A stretch of DNA of 45,814 nt from Bacteroidia bacterium (GTDB lineage: Bacteria; Bacteroidota; Bacteroidia; Flavobacteriales; Flavobacteriaceae), in the NCBI GenBank assembly GCA_030432635.1, contig JAUIMB010000019.1, positions 1 to 45,814 of the forward strand. The letters run 5' to 3'. The first letter of the stretch is position 1, and each line of letters begins with the position of its first letter. Below are positions 17,734 to 25,149 of this stretch, in pieces. The notes beneath the pieces are model-generated. The model did no database searches, was not told where the DNA came from, and was given only the letters and a program-made list of their open reading frames with translations. A program made the translations under genes and the position numbers.

Positions 17734-18510
17734 ATGGCAACATATAAGAAAAGAGGCTACAAACCAAAACCAATCAAGGAGAAAGGCGAAAAGATTGAGG
17801 TTTTAGAACAAGAATCTACAACTGCAGAAGTATTCAACACCTTGGATGAAGGTGCAAATAAGGCAGAAGATTGGGTGGCAAAGAACCAGAAAGGTATTTT
17901 TACTGTTGTGGGTGTTATTGCTTTGGTGGTTTTGGCTTATTTAGGTTACAATAAATTTATTGCAGAGCCTAAAGCACAGGAAGCGATGAACGAAATGTAT
18001 ACAGCCCAAAAGTATTTTGATGAAGCTGTGGCTGGAACAAATAAGGATTCGTTATACAATTTAGCTCTTAATGGAGGCGAAGGAAAATACGGTTTAGTTG
18101 ATATAGCCAATGAATATGGTAGTACACCTGCTGGCAACTTGGCTAACTATTATGCTGGTATGGCCTATTTAAATACCAAGGATTATACAAATGCTGTTAA
18201 GTATTTGAATGAGTTTGATACCGATAATGCTGTTTTAGGTCCAATTGCAAAAGGAGGTCTTGGAGATGCTTTTGTCCAATTAGATCAATTGGAAGATGCG
18301 CTTGGTTATTATGAGCAGGCGATTAAAGCTTCTGCCAATGATTATACGACACCAATGTATTTATTTAAAGCTGCAGGAGTTGCCGAAACATTAGGAAATC
18401 CTCAAAAAGCCTTAGATTTTTATAAGCGTATCAAAGCTGAGTTTTCTGAGTCGGACCAGGCCAAGAATATTGATGCCTTTATTGGAAGGGCAGAGGCTGC
18501 TACAAAGTAA
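17734..18510 (+). CDS. Membrane-anchored tetratricopeptide-repeat protein (YfgM-like)
   Basis: 258 residues. A basic, Lys-rich N-terminus (residues 1-24) precedes one membrane segment (about 55-73, GIFTVVGVIALVVLAYLGY). The rest is helical with TPR-type repeats, clearest at 145-215 (NYYAGMAYLNTKDYTNAVKY, DALGYYEQAIKA, KALDFYKRIKAEF). Topology and repeats resemble YfgM, the SecYEG-associated chaperone adaptor of Proteobacteria, but similarity of layout is not proof of function. Probably N-in with the repeats outside the cytoplasm. The ribH gene follows after 69 bases and may share the transcript. Confidence 0.8.
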   Translation: MATYKKRGYKPKPIKEKGEKIEVLEQESTTAEVFNTLDEGANKAEDWVAKNQKGIFTVVGVIALVVLAYLGYNKFIAEPKAQEAMNEMYTAQKYFDEAVAGTNKDSLYNLALNGGEGKYGLVDIANEYGSTPAGNLANYYAGMAYLNTKDYTNAVKYLNEFDTDNAVLGPIAKGGLGDAFVQLDQLEDALGYYEQAIKASANDYTTPMYLFKAAGVAETLGNPQKALDFYKRIKAEFSESDQAKNIDAFIGRAEAATK

Positions 18511-18579
18511 TTGAAATAAACTATTCGATTTCAACGACGGAGTCGATAACCAATAGTACTGTTTTTACAGAAACTAACA

Positions 18580-19065
18580 ATGGCAACTGCAAATCATAAT
18601 TTATCAAACTACGATAAAAACACAATCCCAAATGCGAAACAATTTCGGTTTGGGATTGTTGTTTCTGAATGGAATCATGAAATTACCGACGGACTCTTTC
18701 GTGGCGCATATGAGGCGCTAATAGATTGTGGTGCTACTAAAGAGAATATCATAAAATGGAACGTACCTGGTAGTTTTGAATTGATCTACGGAAGCAAAAA
18801 GATGGTTGAATATCAAGTGGATGCCGTTATTGCCATTGGTTGTGTGATTCAGGGAGAGACCAAGCACTTTGATTTTGTTTGCGAAGGTGTTACCCAAGGT
18901 ATCAAAGACCTGAATGTCAACTCTGACACACCAGTTATTTTTTGTGTTCTTACCGATAATACCATGCAACAATCTATTGACCGTTCTGGAGGTAAACATG
19001 GTAATAAAGGAACGGAAGCCGCTATAGCTGCAATAAAAATGGCCGATTTGCGCAGGAACATGTAG
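18580..19065 (+). CDS. ribH: 6,7-dimethyl-8-ribityllumazine synthase
   Basis: RibH condenses 5-amino-6-ribitylamino-uracil with 3,4-dihydroxy-2-butanone 4-phosphate, the penultimate step of riboflavin synthesis. The 161 residues show all landmarks: FGIVVSEWNHEIT, VPGSFELI, AIGCVIQGETKHFDFV with the catalytic H96, VLTDNTMQQSIDRSG with R135 for phosphate binding, and GNKGTEAA. No riboswitch-like leader is visible in the 69 bases before it. No other rib gene lies in the window. Confidence 0.95.
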   Translation: MATANHNLSNYDKNTIPNAKQFRFGIVVSEWNHEITDGLFRGAYEALIDCGATKENIIKWNVPGSFELIYGSKKMVEYQVDAVIAIGCVIQGETKHFDFVCEGVTQGIKDLNVNSDTPVIFCVLTDNTMQQSIDRSGGKHGNKGTEAAIAAIKMADLRRNM

Positions 19066-19192
19066 TTTAGGAGGAAGTGGACTCAGTGGTTTGTGACTAG
19101 GATTAATGTTGATACGAGTGGCTAATCATTAGTTTTCATCATGTCATCGGGATAATACATCCGAATGTTCAACTTTCAATTCATTGGCAATC

Positions 19193-19254
19193 TTGATTAT
19201 TAACAATTTTTAATAATCAACAGTCTTCATTTCCTTGTAAATTCTGTACTTTTG
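19193..19254. promoter_or_regulatory. Perfect 10-bp inverted repeat and -7 box before the small membrane genes
   Basis: TTGATTATTA (19193-19202) and TAATAATCAA (19211-19220) are exact reverse complements around an 8-base spacer. There is no T-run, so a ribH terminator is not the obvious reading. TACTTTTG (19247-19254), a perfect -7 box without a good TTG, follows 26 bases later and would start transcription near 19260, just before the TTG-start gene. An operator is plausible but unproven. Otherwise 19066-19276 holds nothing I can name. Confidence 0.4.
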
Positions 19255-19276
19255 AATGACTAAGATTAGTTAAAGT

Positions 19277-19489
19277 TTGTTTCAACAACGAAAACATAAA
19301 CGCTTTACTTATATACCAAGACATCTAAGGGAGTCAAAGAAAGACGAAGATCTTAAAACGAAATGGGAAACGTTAAGAGGTACTGGAAAGCATAACAGCA
19401 AAAAAGGTACATCGCTTGTCTTGCTTTTGGTTGGTTTAGGTATGATAATTGCACTGTGGTTTATATTAACACACTACGAAAGTCCGTAA
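19277..19489 (+). CDS. Small basic single-span membrane protein, TTG start
   Basis: 70 residues with a very basic N-terminus containing RKHKRFTYIPRHL and one membrane segment (about 45-67, TSLVLLLVGLGMIIALWFIL). No in-frame ATG is available: one at 19256 meets a stop after five codons, leaving TTG at 19277. The N-terminus aligns from its first residues with the 95-residue protein encoded next (RKNKRYSYQPRYY), which supports the start. They form a tandem pair of distant paralogues ahead of mutL. Function unknown; the soluble part should face the cytoplasm. Confidence 0.65.
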   Translation: MFQQRKHKRFTYIPRHLRESKKDEDLKTKWETLRGTGKHNSKKGTSLVLLLVGLGMIIALWFILTHYESP

Positions 19490-19577
19490 GCGACTTATCA
19501 GTACTTTTATCAAATGATGTATGTAAAACCTGGTTTATTGTTTGGTTTGACATATTGAAACAAAATGATCTAGCATT

Positions 19578-19865
19578 ATGGGAATTTTAAGCACAAGGAA
19601 AAATAAACGTTACAGTTATCAACCTCGTTACTATAAAGGCGAGGGCAGTCCATTTGAACTCAAGCACAAATTTGATGATTTTCGAGTGACAGCTGGAAGT
19701 AATAAAGGCATCAAAAAGAAGTTCAATAATGCCATTGAAGATTACAAATATAATAGTGATCGAACTGGAGCAAACCGTCGTGTGCTTTTAATCATAGGCG
19801 TATTGGTACTAGTCTTCTTGTTTATAATAGATTTCGATTTATCCATTTTCTTCCAAAATCGCTAA
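19578..19865 (+). CDS. Small membrane protein, paralogue of the preceding gene
   Basis: 95 residues: a basic soluble N-terminal part with RKNKRYSYQPRYYKGEG and FELKHKFDDFR, then one membrane segment (about 69-90) ending FDLSIFFQNR. Homologues near ribH in flavobacteria have, to my memory, been labelled riboflavin synthase subunit beta, but no lumazine or riboflavin synthase fold is visible and that name is best ignored. The stop overlaps the mutL start by one base (TAATG), so it is coupled to mutL. Function unknown. Confidence 0.75.
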   Translation: MGILSTRKNKRYSYQPRYYKGEGSPFELKHKFDDFRVTAGSNKGIKKKFNNAIEDYKYNSDRTGANRRVLLIIGVLVLVFLFIIDFDLSIFFQNR

Positions 19866-21718
19866 TGACAGACATCATTCAATTGTTACCGGATCATGTT
19901 GCCAACCAAATTGCAGCTGGTGAAGTTGTGCAGCGTCCTGCTTCTGTGGTAAAGGAACTACTTGAAAATGCCATCGATGCCAATTCGGATACGATTAAAC
20001 TCATAGTGAAGGATGCTGGCAAAACCTTAATTCAGGTTATTGACAACGGAAAAGGTATGAGTCCGACAGATGCTCGACTGAGTTTTGAGCGTCATGCTAC
20101 TTCTAAAATTCGTGCAGCAGAAGACTTATTTAATTTAAACACCAAGGGATTTCGTGGCGAAGCTTTGGCAAGTATTGCTGCTATTGCACATGTCGAATTA
20201 AAAACGAAACCTGAAGATGAGGAACTAGGAACACTTATTGAAATCGAAGGCAGTACGATTCAAAATCAAGATGTAACTGTTACGCCAACAGGTACATCAT
20301 TATCGGTTAAGAATTTGTTTTTTAATATTCCAGCACGACGAAATTTCCTGAAATCCGATAATGTTGAGTTACGTCATATCATTGATGAGTTTCATCGAGT
20401 CGCTTTGGCACATCCTGATATTGCCTTTGTAATGTACCATAATGGAAGTGAGAGTTTTAATCTTCCTAAAAGTAATTACCGACAACGTGTGGTGAATATA
20501 TTTGGAGCTAAGACCAATGAAAAATTAGTGCCTGTTGAAGAAGAAACCGAAGTGCTAAAAATCTCTGGTTTCGTTGGAAAGCCTGAATTTGCCAAGCGCA
20601 GTAAGAACGAACAGTTCTTCTTTGTAAACAATAGGTTCATAAAGAGTCCATACCTTAACCATGCCATCAATTCTGCGTATGAAGGTTTGGTGAAGGATGG
20701 CAGCTATCCGAGTTATTTTTTAAAGTTAACGGTCGATCCAAAAACCATTGATATCAATATTCATCCAACAAAAACTGAAATCAAGTTCGATGACGAACAC
20801 ACGCTTTATGCCATTTTGAGATCGTCTGTCAAGCATAGTTTAGGTCAATTTAATATCGCACCTGTTTTGGATTTTGAGCGTGACGATAACTTGGACACGC
20901 CTTATAATTATAAAAATAGAAGTAGTAGTACACCAACCATTGAGGTAGATCGGGATTTCAATCCTTTTCGGGAAGATCGTTCGGCTTCTAAAGCTGGACA
21001 AAAGTCACCATCATTTAAAAAAGAACCTGTTGCCCATTGGGAAAGTCTTTATGTTGGCTTAGAACCCAAGGAATCATCTCAGGAACATGCTAATATCGAG
21101 TTTGAAAGCGATGCTGATAGTGGTTCGTTATTTTCTGAAGGTACTTCCATAGAATCCCAGCAAACCACGTACCAATTGCATAATAAATACATCATCAGTA
21201 CTATAAAGTCGGGTATGATGATTCTAGATCAACACAGAGCACATCGGCGTGTATTGTATGAAGGCTTTTTAAGGTATTTAACTGTCGAACAAGCGGTAAG
21301 CCAACAGCTGTTGTTTCCATTGGCATTGGAGTTTTCGCCTACAGATATGGAGATTATAGAGCGCTTAAAGGATGATTTGGAGCGTACTGGATTTGTGTTT
21401 TCAGTGCTCAATAATCATCAATTAGAAATTACTGGAGTGCCTATAAATGTTTCAGAGAGTGAAGTATCCATGATTTTGGAACAGCTTATTAGTGATGTTG
21501 AACAGGAAGTACCAGAACGTAGTTTTAGTGCTACAGACTTGTTTGCAAAATCATTATCGAAGAGTTTAGCTATTAAAACAGGTCAAGCTTTGAATAAGGA
21601 AGAACAGGTGCACTTGGTCAATAGCCTGTTTGCGTGTAAGGAACCTTCGGTATCACCAACAAATAAAGTCACTTTCATCACTATGAGTGTTGATGACTTT
21701 GATAAAAAATTTATGTAA
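19865..21718 (+). CDS. mutL: DNA mismatch repair protein MutL, endonuclease motifs degenerate
   Basis: MutL couples mismatch recognition by MutS to strand removal. The GHKL ATPase half is intact: ELLENAIDA with E34, DNGKG (60-64), RHATSKI, GFRGEAL (95-101) and NIPARRNF. A Ser/Glu-rich linker (about 345-430) leads to the C-terminal dimerisation domain. There the endonuclease motif DQHAxxExxxxE reads DQHRAHRRVLYE (455-466), with Arg for the first motif Glu, and the CPHGRP box reads SPTNKV (597-602). So this MutL probably does not nick DNA itself. Length of 617 is normal. ATG is fixed by the one-base overlap with the previous gene and MTDIIQLLPDHVANQIAAGE. Confidence 0.95.
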   Translation: MTDIIQLLPDHVANQIAAGEVVQRPASVVKELLENAIDANSDTIKLIVKDAGKTLIQVIDNGKGMSPTDARLSFERHATSKIRAAEDLFNLNTKGFRGEALASIAAIAHVELKTKPEDEELGTLIEIEGSTIQNQDVTVTPTGTSLSVKNLFFNIPARRNFLKSDNVELRHIIDEFHRVALAHPDIAFVMYHNGSESFNLPKSNYRQRVVNIFGAKTNEKLVPVEEETEVLKISGFVGKPEFAKRSKNEQFFFVNNRFIKSPYLNHAINSAYEGLVKDGSYPSYFLKLTVDPKTIDINIHPTKTEIKFDDEHTLYAILRSSVKHSLGQFNIAPVLDFERDDNLDTPYNYKNRSSSTPTIEVDRDFNPFREDRSASKAGQKSPSFKKEPVAHWESLYVGLEPKESSQEHANIEFESDADSGSLFSEGTSIESQQTTYQLHNKYIISTIKSGMMILDQHRAHRRVLYEGFLRYLTVEQAVSQQLLFPLALEFSPTDMEIIERLKDDLERTGFVFSVLNNHQLEITGVPINVSESEVSMILEQLISDVEQEVPERSFSATDLFAKSLSKSLAIKTGQALNKEEQVHLVNSLFACKEPSVSPTNKVTFITMSVDDFDKKFM

Positions 21719-21722
21719 GCTT

Positions 21723-22520
21723 ATGATGAGAGGAATAACCGATACGGTGAAACATTTGATAATACTGAATGTTCTTTTTTGGATAGGAACTTTAGCTGTT
21801 GGTCAATATGGTCAAGTTTTTACTGAACTTTTTGCCATGCATTTTCCATTAAGTGATAGTTTTAAACCATGGCAGATAATAACACATATGTTTATGCACG
21901 CTTCGTACGTGGGTACTGGGAATGGAGTGAGTATATTTATTTTGCATATTTTATTTAATATGCTTGGAATATGGATGTTTGGATCTCCTGTTGAGCAGAT
22001 ATTAGGAAGAAATAAATTTTTACTTTTTTATTTCTCTTGCGGTTTGGGAGCCACAATTTTACCGCTTGCAATTGATTATTATAACTTTTACTCAATAACT
22101 AGTGAGCTTATTGAAAGTGGTAAATATTCAATGGATTCAATTGTTTCAATTTTAAATGAAGGTAAATTTTACACTGAATGGAATAATATAGTTGGAGAAG
22201 AGAAAGTTCAATCTCTTAATAGTTTATTTGGAACTGCAAGTTTAGGTGCTTCAGGAGCATTGATGGGACTATTGGTGGCATTTGGTATGTCATTTCCTAA
22301 TAGTTCATTGATGTTGATATTTCTCCCAATTCCTATAAAGGCTAAATACTTCATTCCGTTATTGTTAGGTTATGAAATAATTTCTGGTATTGCTGGAGGT
22401 ACTTCGATGTTTGGATTTAATGTCGGTCACTTTGCTCATATTGGTGGTGCGCTTACAGGTTTTCTTATTATGTGGTATTGGAAAAAAACACAATTCAATA
22501 AAAATCGTTGGGATAGATGA
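21723..22520 (+). CDS. Rhomboid family intramembrane serine protease (first of two)
   Basis: Rhomboids cut substrates inside the membrane with a Ser-His dyad. From the start at 21723 (265 residues), catalytic Ser177 is in GASGALMG and His239 in HFAHIGG; HILFNMLGIWMFG marks the family. A hydrophilic stretch of about 50 residues (119-170) is inserted before the catalytic helix. An upstream ATG at 21687 would overlap mutL by 32 bases and adds only a weak N-terminus, so it is not preferred. The next rhomboid gene overlaps by four bases (ATGA). By impression the gene is more AT-rich than mutL. Substrates unknown. Confidence 0.88.
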   Translation: MMRGITDTVKHLIILNVLFWIGTLAVGQYGQVFTELFAMHFPLSDSFKPWQIITHMFMHASYVGTGNGVSIFILHILFNMLGIWMFGSPVEQILGRNKFLLFYFSCGLGATILPLAIDYYNFYSITSELIESGKYSMDSIVSILNEGKFYTEWNNIVGEEKVQSLNSLFGTASLGASGALMGLLVAFGMSFPNSSLMLIFLPIPIKAKYFIPLLLGYEIISGIAGGTSMFGFNVGHFAHIGGALTGFLIMWYWKKTQFNKNRWDR

Positions 22521-23398
22521 CATCATTGACCTACGACATAAAGGATAAGCTCAAAAGACTCAATGTATTTGAAAAGATCATTGCCATAAATGTCTTGGTG
22601 TTTTTTGTGGGATGGTTAATCAAGGTAATTCGGCGAATCCCAAGACAAAGCACTTTAAATTGGTTTGAGCTGCCTAAGGATGCGTTTGATTTTATTTTGC
22701 AGCCTTGGTCGATAATAACTTACGGATTTGTACACTATGGTTTGTTTCACCTACTGTTCAATATGCTTGTTTTGTATTTCGTATCTCGAACGATGGTCAA
22801 CTTATTTCCTTCCAAACAATCATTGAACATTTATGTTCTTGGGATCATTTCTGGCGGACTCGCCTTTTTGGCTGTTTACAATGTATTGCCAGCTAATTTT
22901 TCTCGGCTTGTAGGTCCATTGGTAGGAGCTTCAGCAGGAGTGAATGCTTTGTTGATTTTCATTTGTGCCTATATGCCATATCGTGAGGCACAATTTTTTG
23001 CCGTACGAATTAAACTATGGCATATTGGTGTTGCTTTGGTTGCCTTTGATGTTCTGGGACTAATGTTCGGCGGAAACCAAGGAGGACGTGTTGCCCATTT
23101 AGGAGGAAGTTTATTGGGCTATCTCTATGCTACCCAACTGATAAAAGGTAAGGATATAGGTAAGGGGTTTGGAGCTTTTATGGATGGTGTCGCGAATTGG
23201 TTTAAGCCGAAATCAACGCTCAAGACCGTACACCGAAAGCAGAAAAAGAAGTCTTTTGCTGGTCATAATAAGTCTGAATTTAATGAGTTTAATAAACAAA
23301 AACGAATAGATCTTATTTTGGATAAAATCAGTAAAAGTGGTTATGAAAGTTTAACTGCTGAAGAAAAAGCATTTTTGTTCAAAGCGGGAAAGGATTAA
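22517..23398 (+). CDS. Rhomboid family intramembrane serine protease (second of two)
   Basis: 293 residues with about six membrane segments. Catalytic Ser139 is in GASAGVNA and His194 in RVAHLGG; HYGLFHLLFNMLVLYF is the conserved loop/helix. Unlike its upstream neighbour it has a long cytoplasmic C-terminal tail (about 210-293), Lys-rich (HRKQKKKS), ending in a small helical motif, RIDLILDKISKSGYESLTAE. The two proteins differ in length and tails, so they are an old pair rather than a recent duplication. Start overlaps the previous stop (ATGA); the EEP-family gene begins two bases after its stop. Confidence 0.88.
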   Translation: MTSLTYDIKDKLKRLNVFEKIIAINVLVFFVGWLIKVIRRIPRQSTLNWFELPKDAFDFILQPWSIITYGFVHYGLFHLLFNMLVLYFVSRTMVNLFPSKQSLNIYVLGIISGGLAFLAVYNVLPANFSRLVGPLVGASAGVNALLIFICAYMPYREAQFFAVRIKLWHIGVALVAFDVLGLMFGGNQGGRVAHLGGSLLGYLYATQLIKGKDIGKGFGAFMDGVANWFKPKSTLKTVHRKQKKKSFAGHNKSEFNEFNKQKRIDLILDKISKSGYESLTAEEKAFLFKAGKD

Positions 23399-23399
23399 C

Positions 23400-24419
23400 A
23401 TGCGAAACTTAAAAGGATACGAGAAGCTCATTTTTGTTGTCAATTCGTTGATGGCATTTGCATTGCTCTTGTCTTATTTATTGCCGTATTTGGAACCTGA
23501 AAAATTTGCCTTTCTTTCAGTATTAAGTTTAGCTGTTCCATTTTTGATTATGATCAATATCCTCTTCTTAGTCTATTGGCTACTCAAGGTGAAACGGCAG
23601 TTGTTGTTGTCGCTTTTGGTTTTGGGGATTGGCTATAGTTATCTCTTTTCACTTTATAAATTTTCGTCTTCAAAAAATGTGGATGACAGTAAAAATCTTT
23701 CTGTCATGAACTATAATGTGCGCTTGTTTAATGCCTTTAACTGGATAGATGACCCAAACCTGAAACAAAATATTTCCAGCTTTATTCTAGATAAACGTCC
23801 GGATGTTCTGTGCATGCAAGAGTACAGACCAGATGCAGCAGTAGATTTTGAAGGTTATCAAAAATATGAACATCTTTCTGGTGATAAGGTGAAAAATGGG
23901 CAAGCCATTTTATCGAAGTTTCCAATCGTCAACTCTGGATCTATCGAGTTTCCAAACACGTCCAATAATGCCATCTTTGCCGATATTGTGATGCACAGTG
24001 ATACCATAAGGGTTTACAATGTACACCTTCAATCGTCCAAGATTAATCCAAAAACTGAAACACTGACACAGGAAACTTCTGAAAACCTTTTTAAGCGTGT
24101 CAGCACAACATTCAAGGCGCAACAATCGCAAGCCGAACTCTTCCTGAAACATAAGAACAAGTGCACATATCAAATGATTATTTGTGGTGATTTCAACAAC
24201 ACAGCTTATTCATATGTGTATAAGGAAATCAAAGGCGATTTGATCGACGCTTTTGTCGAAGCAGGAAACGGTTTCGGTAGAACTTTCGATTTTAAGTTCT
24301 TTCCTGTTCGTATCGATTTTGTGTTAGTGGATGATCAGTTTGATATCAATTCATTTAAAACCTTTGATGTGAAATATAGTGACCATTATCCCATTATGGC
24401 AAAGGTGAAGTTGAAGTAA
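23400..24419 (+). CDS. Membrane-anchored endonuclease/exonuclease/phosphatase (EEP) family protein
   Basis: 339 residues. Three hydrophobic segments occupy about 10-30, 37-60 and 67-85, then an EEP domain follows: SVMNYNVRLFN with N106, MQEY with E141, VYNVHLQSS, ICGDFNN, and the closing SDHYP. These are the metal and catalytic residues of the DNase I / sphingomyelinase fold, so it should be an active Mg-dependent phosphodiesterase or phosphatase. The domain probably faces the periplasm; substrate could be nucleic acid, lipid or inositol phosphate and cannot be chosen here. Last gene of the mutL-rhomboid run, two bases after rhomboid 2. Confidence 0.87.
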   Translation: MRNLKGYEKLIFVVNSLMAFALLLSYLLPYLEPEKFAFLSVLSLAVPFLIMINILFLVYWLLKVKRQLLLSLLVLGIGYSYLFSLYKFSSSKNVDDSKNLSVMNYNVRLFNAFNWIDDPNLKQNISSFILDKRPDVLCMQEYRPDAAVDFEGYQKYEHLSGDKVKNGQAILSKFPIVNSGSIEFPNTSNNAIFADIVMHSDTIRVYNVHLQSSKINPKTETLTQETSENLFKRVSTTFKAQQSQAELFLKHKNKCTYQMIICGDFNNTAYSYVYKEIKGDLIDAFVEAGNGFGRTFDFKFFPVRIDFVLVDDQFDINSFKTFDVKYSDHYPIMAKVKLK

Positions 24420-24511
24420 TTTTGATATCGCAGTGTCGCACTTGTCTTATGTGCTTTATATTCTCTTAAAGTTTATAATAACCAAACATAACCGCTAGTT
24501 AAATGGTAATA

Positions 24512-25135
24512 TCATATAAGATTAAGGGCTTGTGATCCTAAATAGAGTTCGGTGTTCGGACCTTCATTAAAAAGCAAGTCCAAGATACTAAGGTTTGATA
24601 TATAACCATGTTTGAGACCAAATACTTGTGTGTAAGGCTTGAAGTTTTGAGGCACTTCCTTTCTGCAATTAACCAATACTCTGGCATCTTTTGAGTTTTT
24701 AGGTTGTAACTCAAAACGCTTAGTTATAGAGTAGGACAGTGGGAGTTGTAAACACTCGAAGATAATTTCCAAAGATTTAAAATTCAACTCCATGATGCTC
24801 TCAAATTCCTGTTTGAATAATGGCATCAGGTCATCAATATAAAATTCAAAAAAGGGAGACATGCGATAGGCCGACTCCAAAGACTTTAAATGTTGGGATT
24901 GCCATGGCTCGTCATTGAAAACTTTAACTTCTGAATAGGATTGTCTGTTTTTTTGAGAATAAATAACAGGAACATTAAGATCCAATTTGCCATTGGCTCC
25001 ATATATGGAAGTACGGTTTCTGTAGGTTTGTTTTTGGTAATTGTCACACACTTCGAACACTATATGGTCGGCTTGCAACATTGCCACAAAATGAGCTATG
25101 TTTGGAAAATAAGTTGGATGCAGTAACAGCTCCAT
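24512..25135 (-). CDS. WbqC family protein
   Basis: 207 residues. HPTYFPNIAHFVAMLQADHIVFEVCDNYQKQTYRNRTSIYG is too long a stretch to be chance: its short elements PTYFPNI, QKQTYRNR and LNVPV are the landmarks of WbqC-like proteins, some of which are in O-antigen loci and are thought to act in amino-sugar or lipid-linked glycan synthesis. Biochemical function is not settled. Probably cytoplasmic. It begins 15 bases after lepB and ends the parA-to-wbqC run, an order I remember from other flavobacteria. The 92 bases up to the convergent EEP gene contain no clear terminator. Confidence 0.82.
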   Translation of the reverse strand: MELLLHPTYFPNIAHFVAMLQADHIVFEVCDNYQKQTYRNRTSIYGANGKLDLNVPVIYSQKNRQSYSEVKVFNDEPWQSQHLKSLESAYRMSPFFEFYIDDLMPLFKQEFESIMELNFKSLEIIFECLQLPLSYSITKRFELQPKNSKDARVLVNCRKEVPQNFKPYTQVFGLKHGYISNLSILDLLFNEGPNTELYLGSQALNLI

Positions 25136-25149
25136 CGTATATAGCGATT

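Noticed and set aside
19578-19865. Naming the 95-residue protein riboflavin synthase subunit beta because of ribH nearby
   Set aside because: It is a short membrane protein without a lumazine or riboflavin synthase fold; the true RibH is at 18580-19065.
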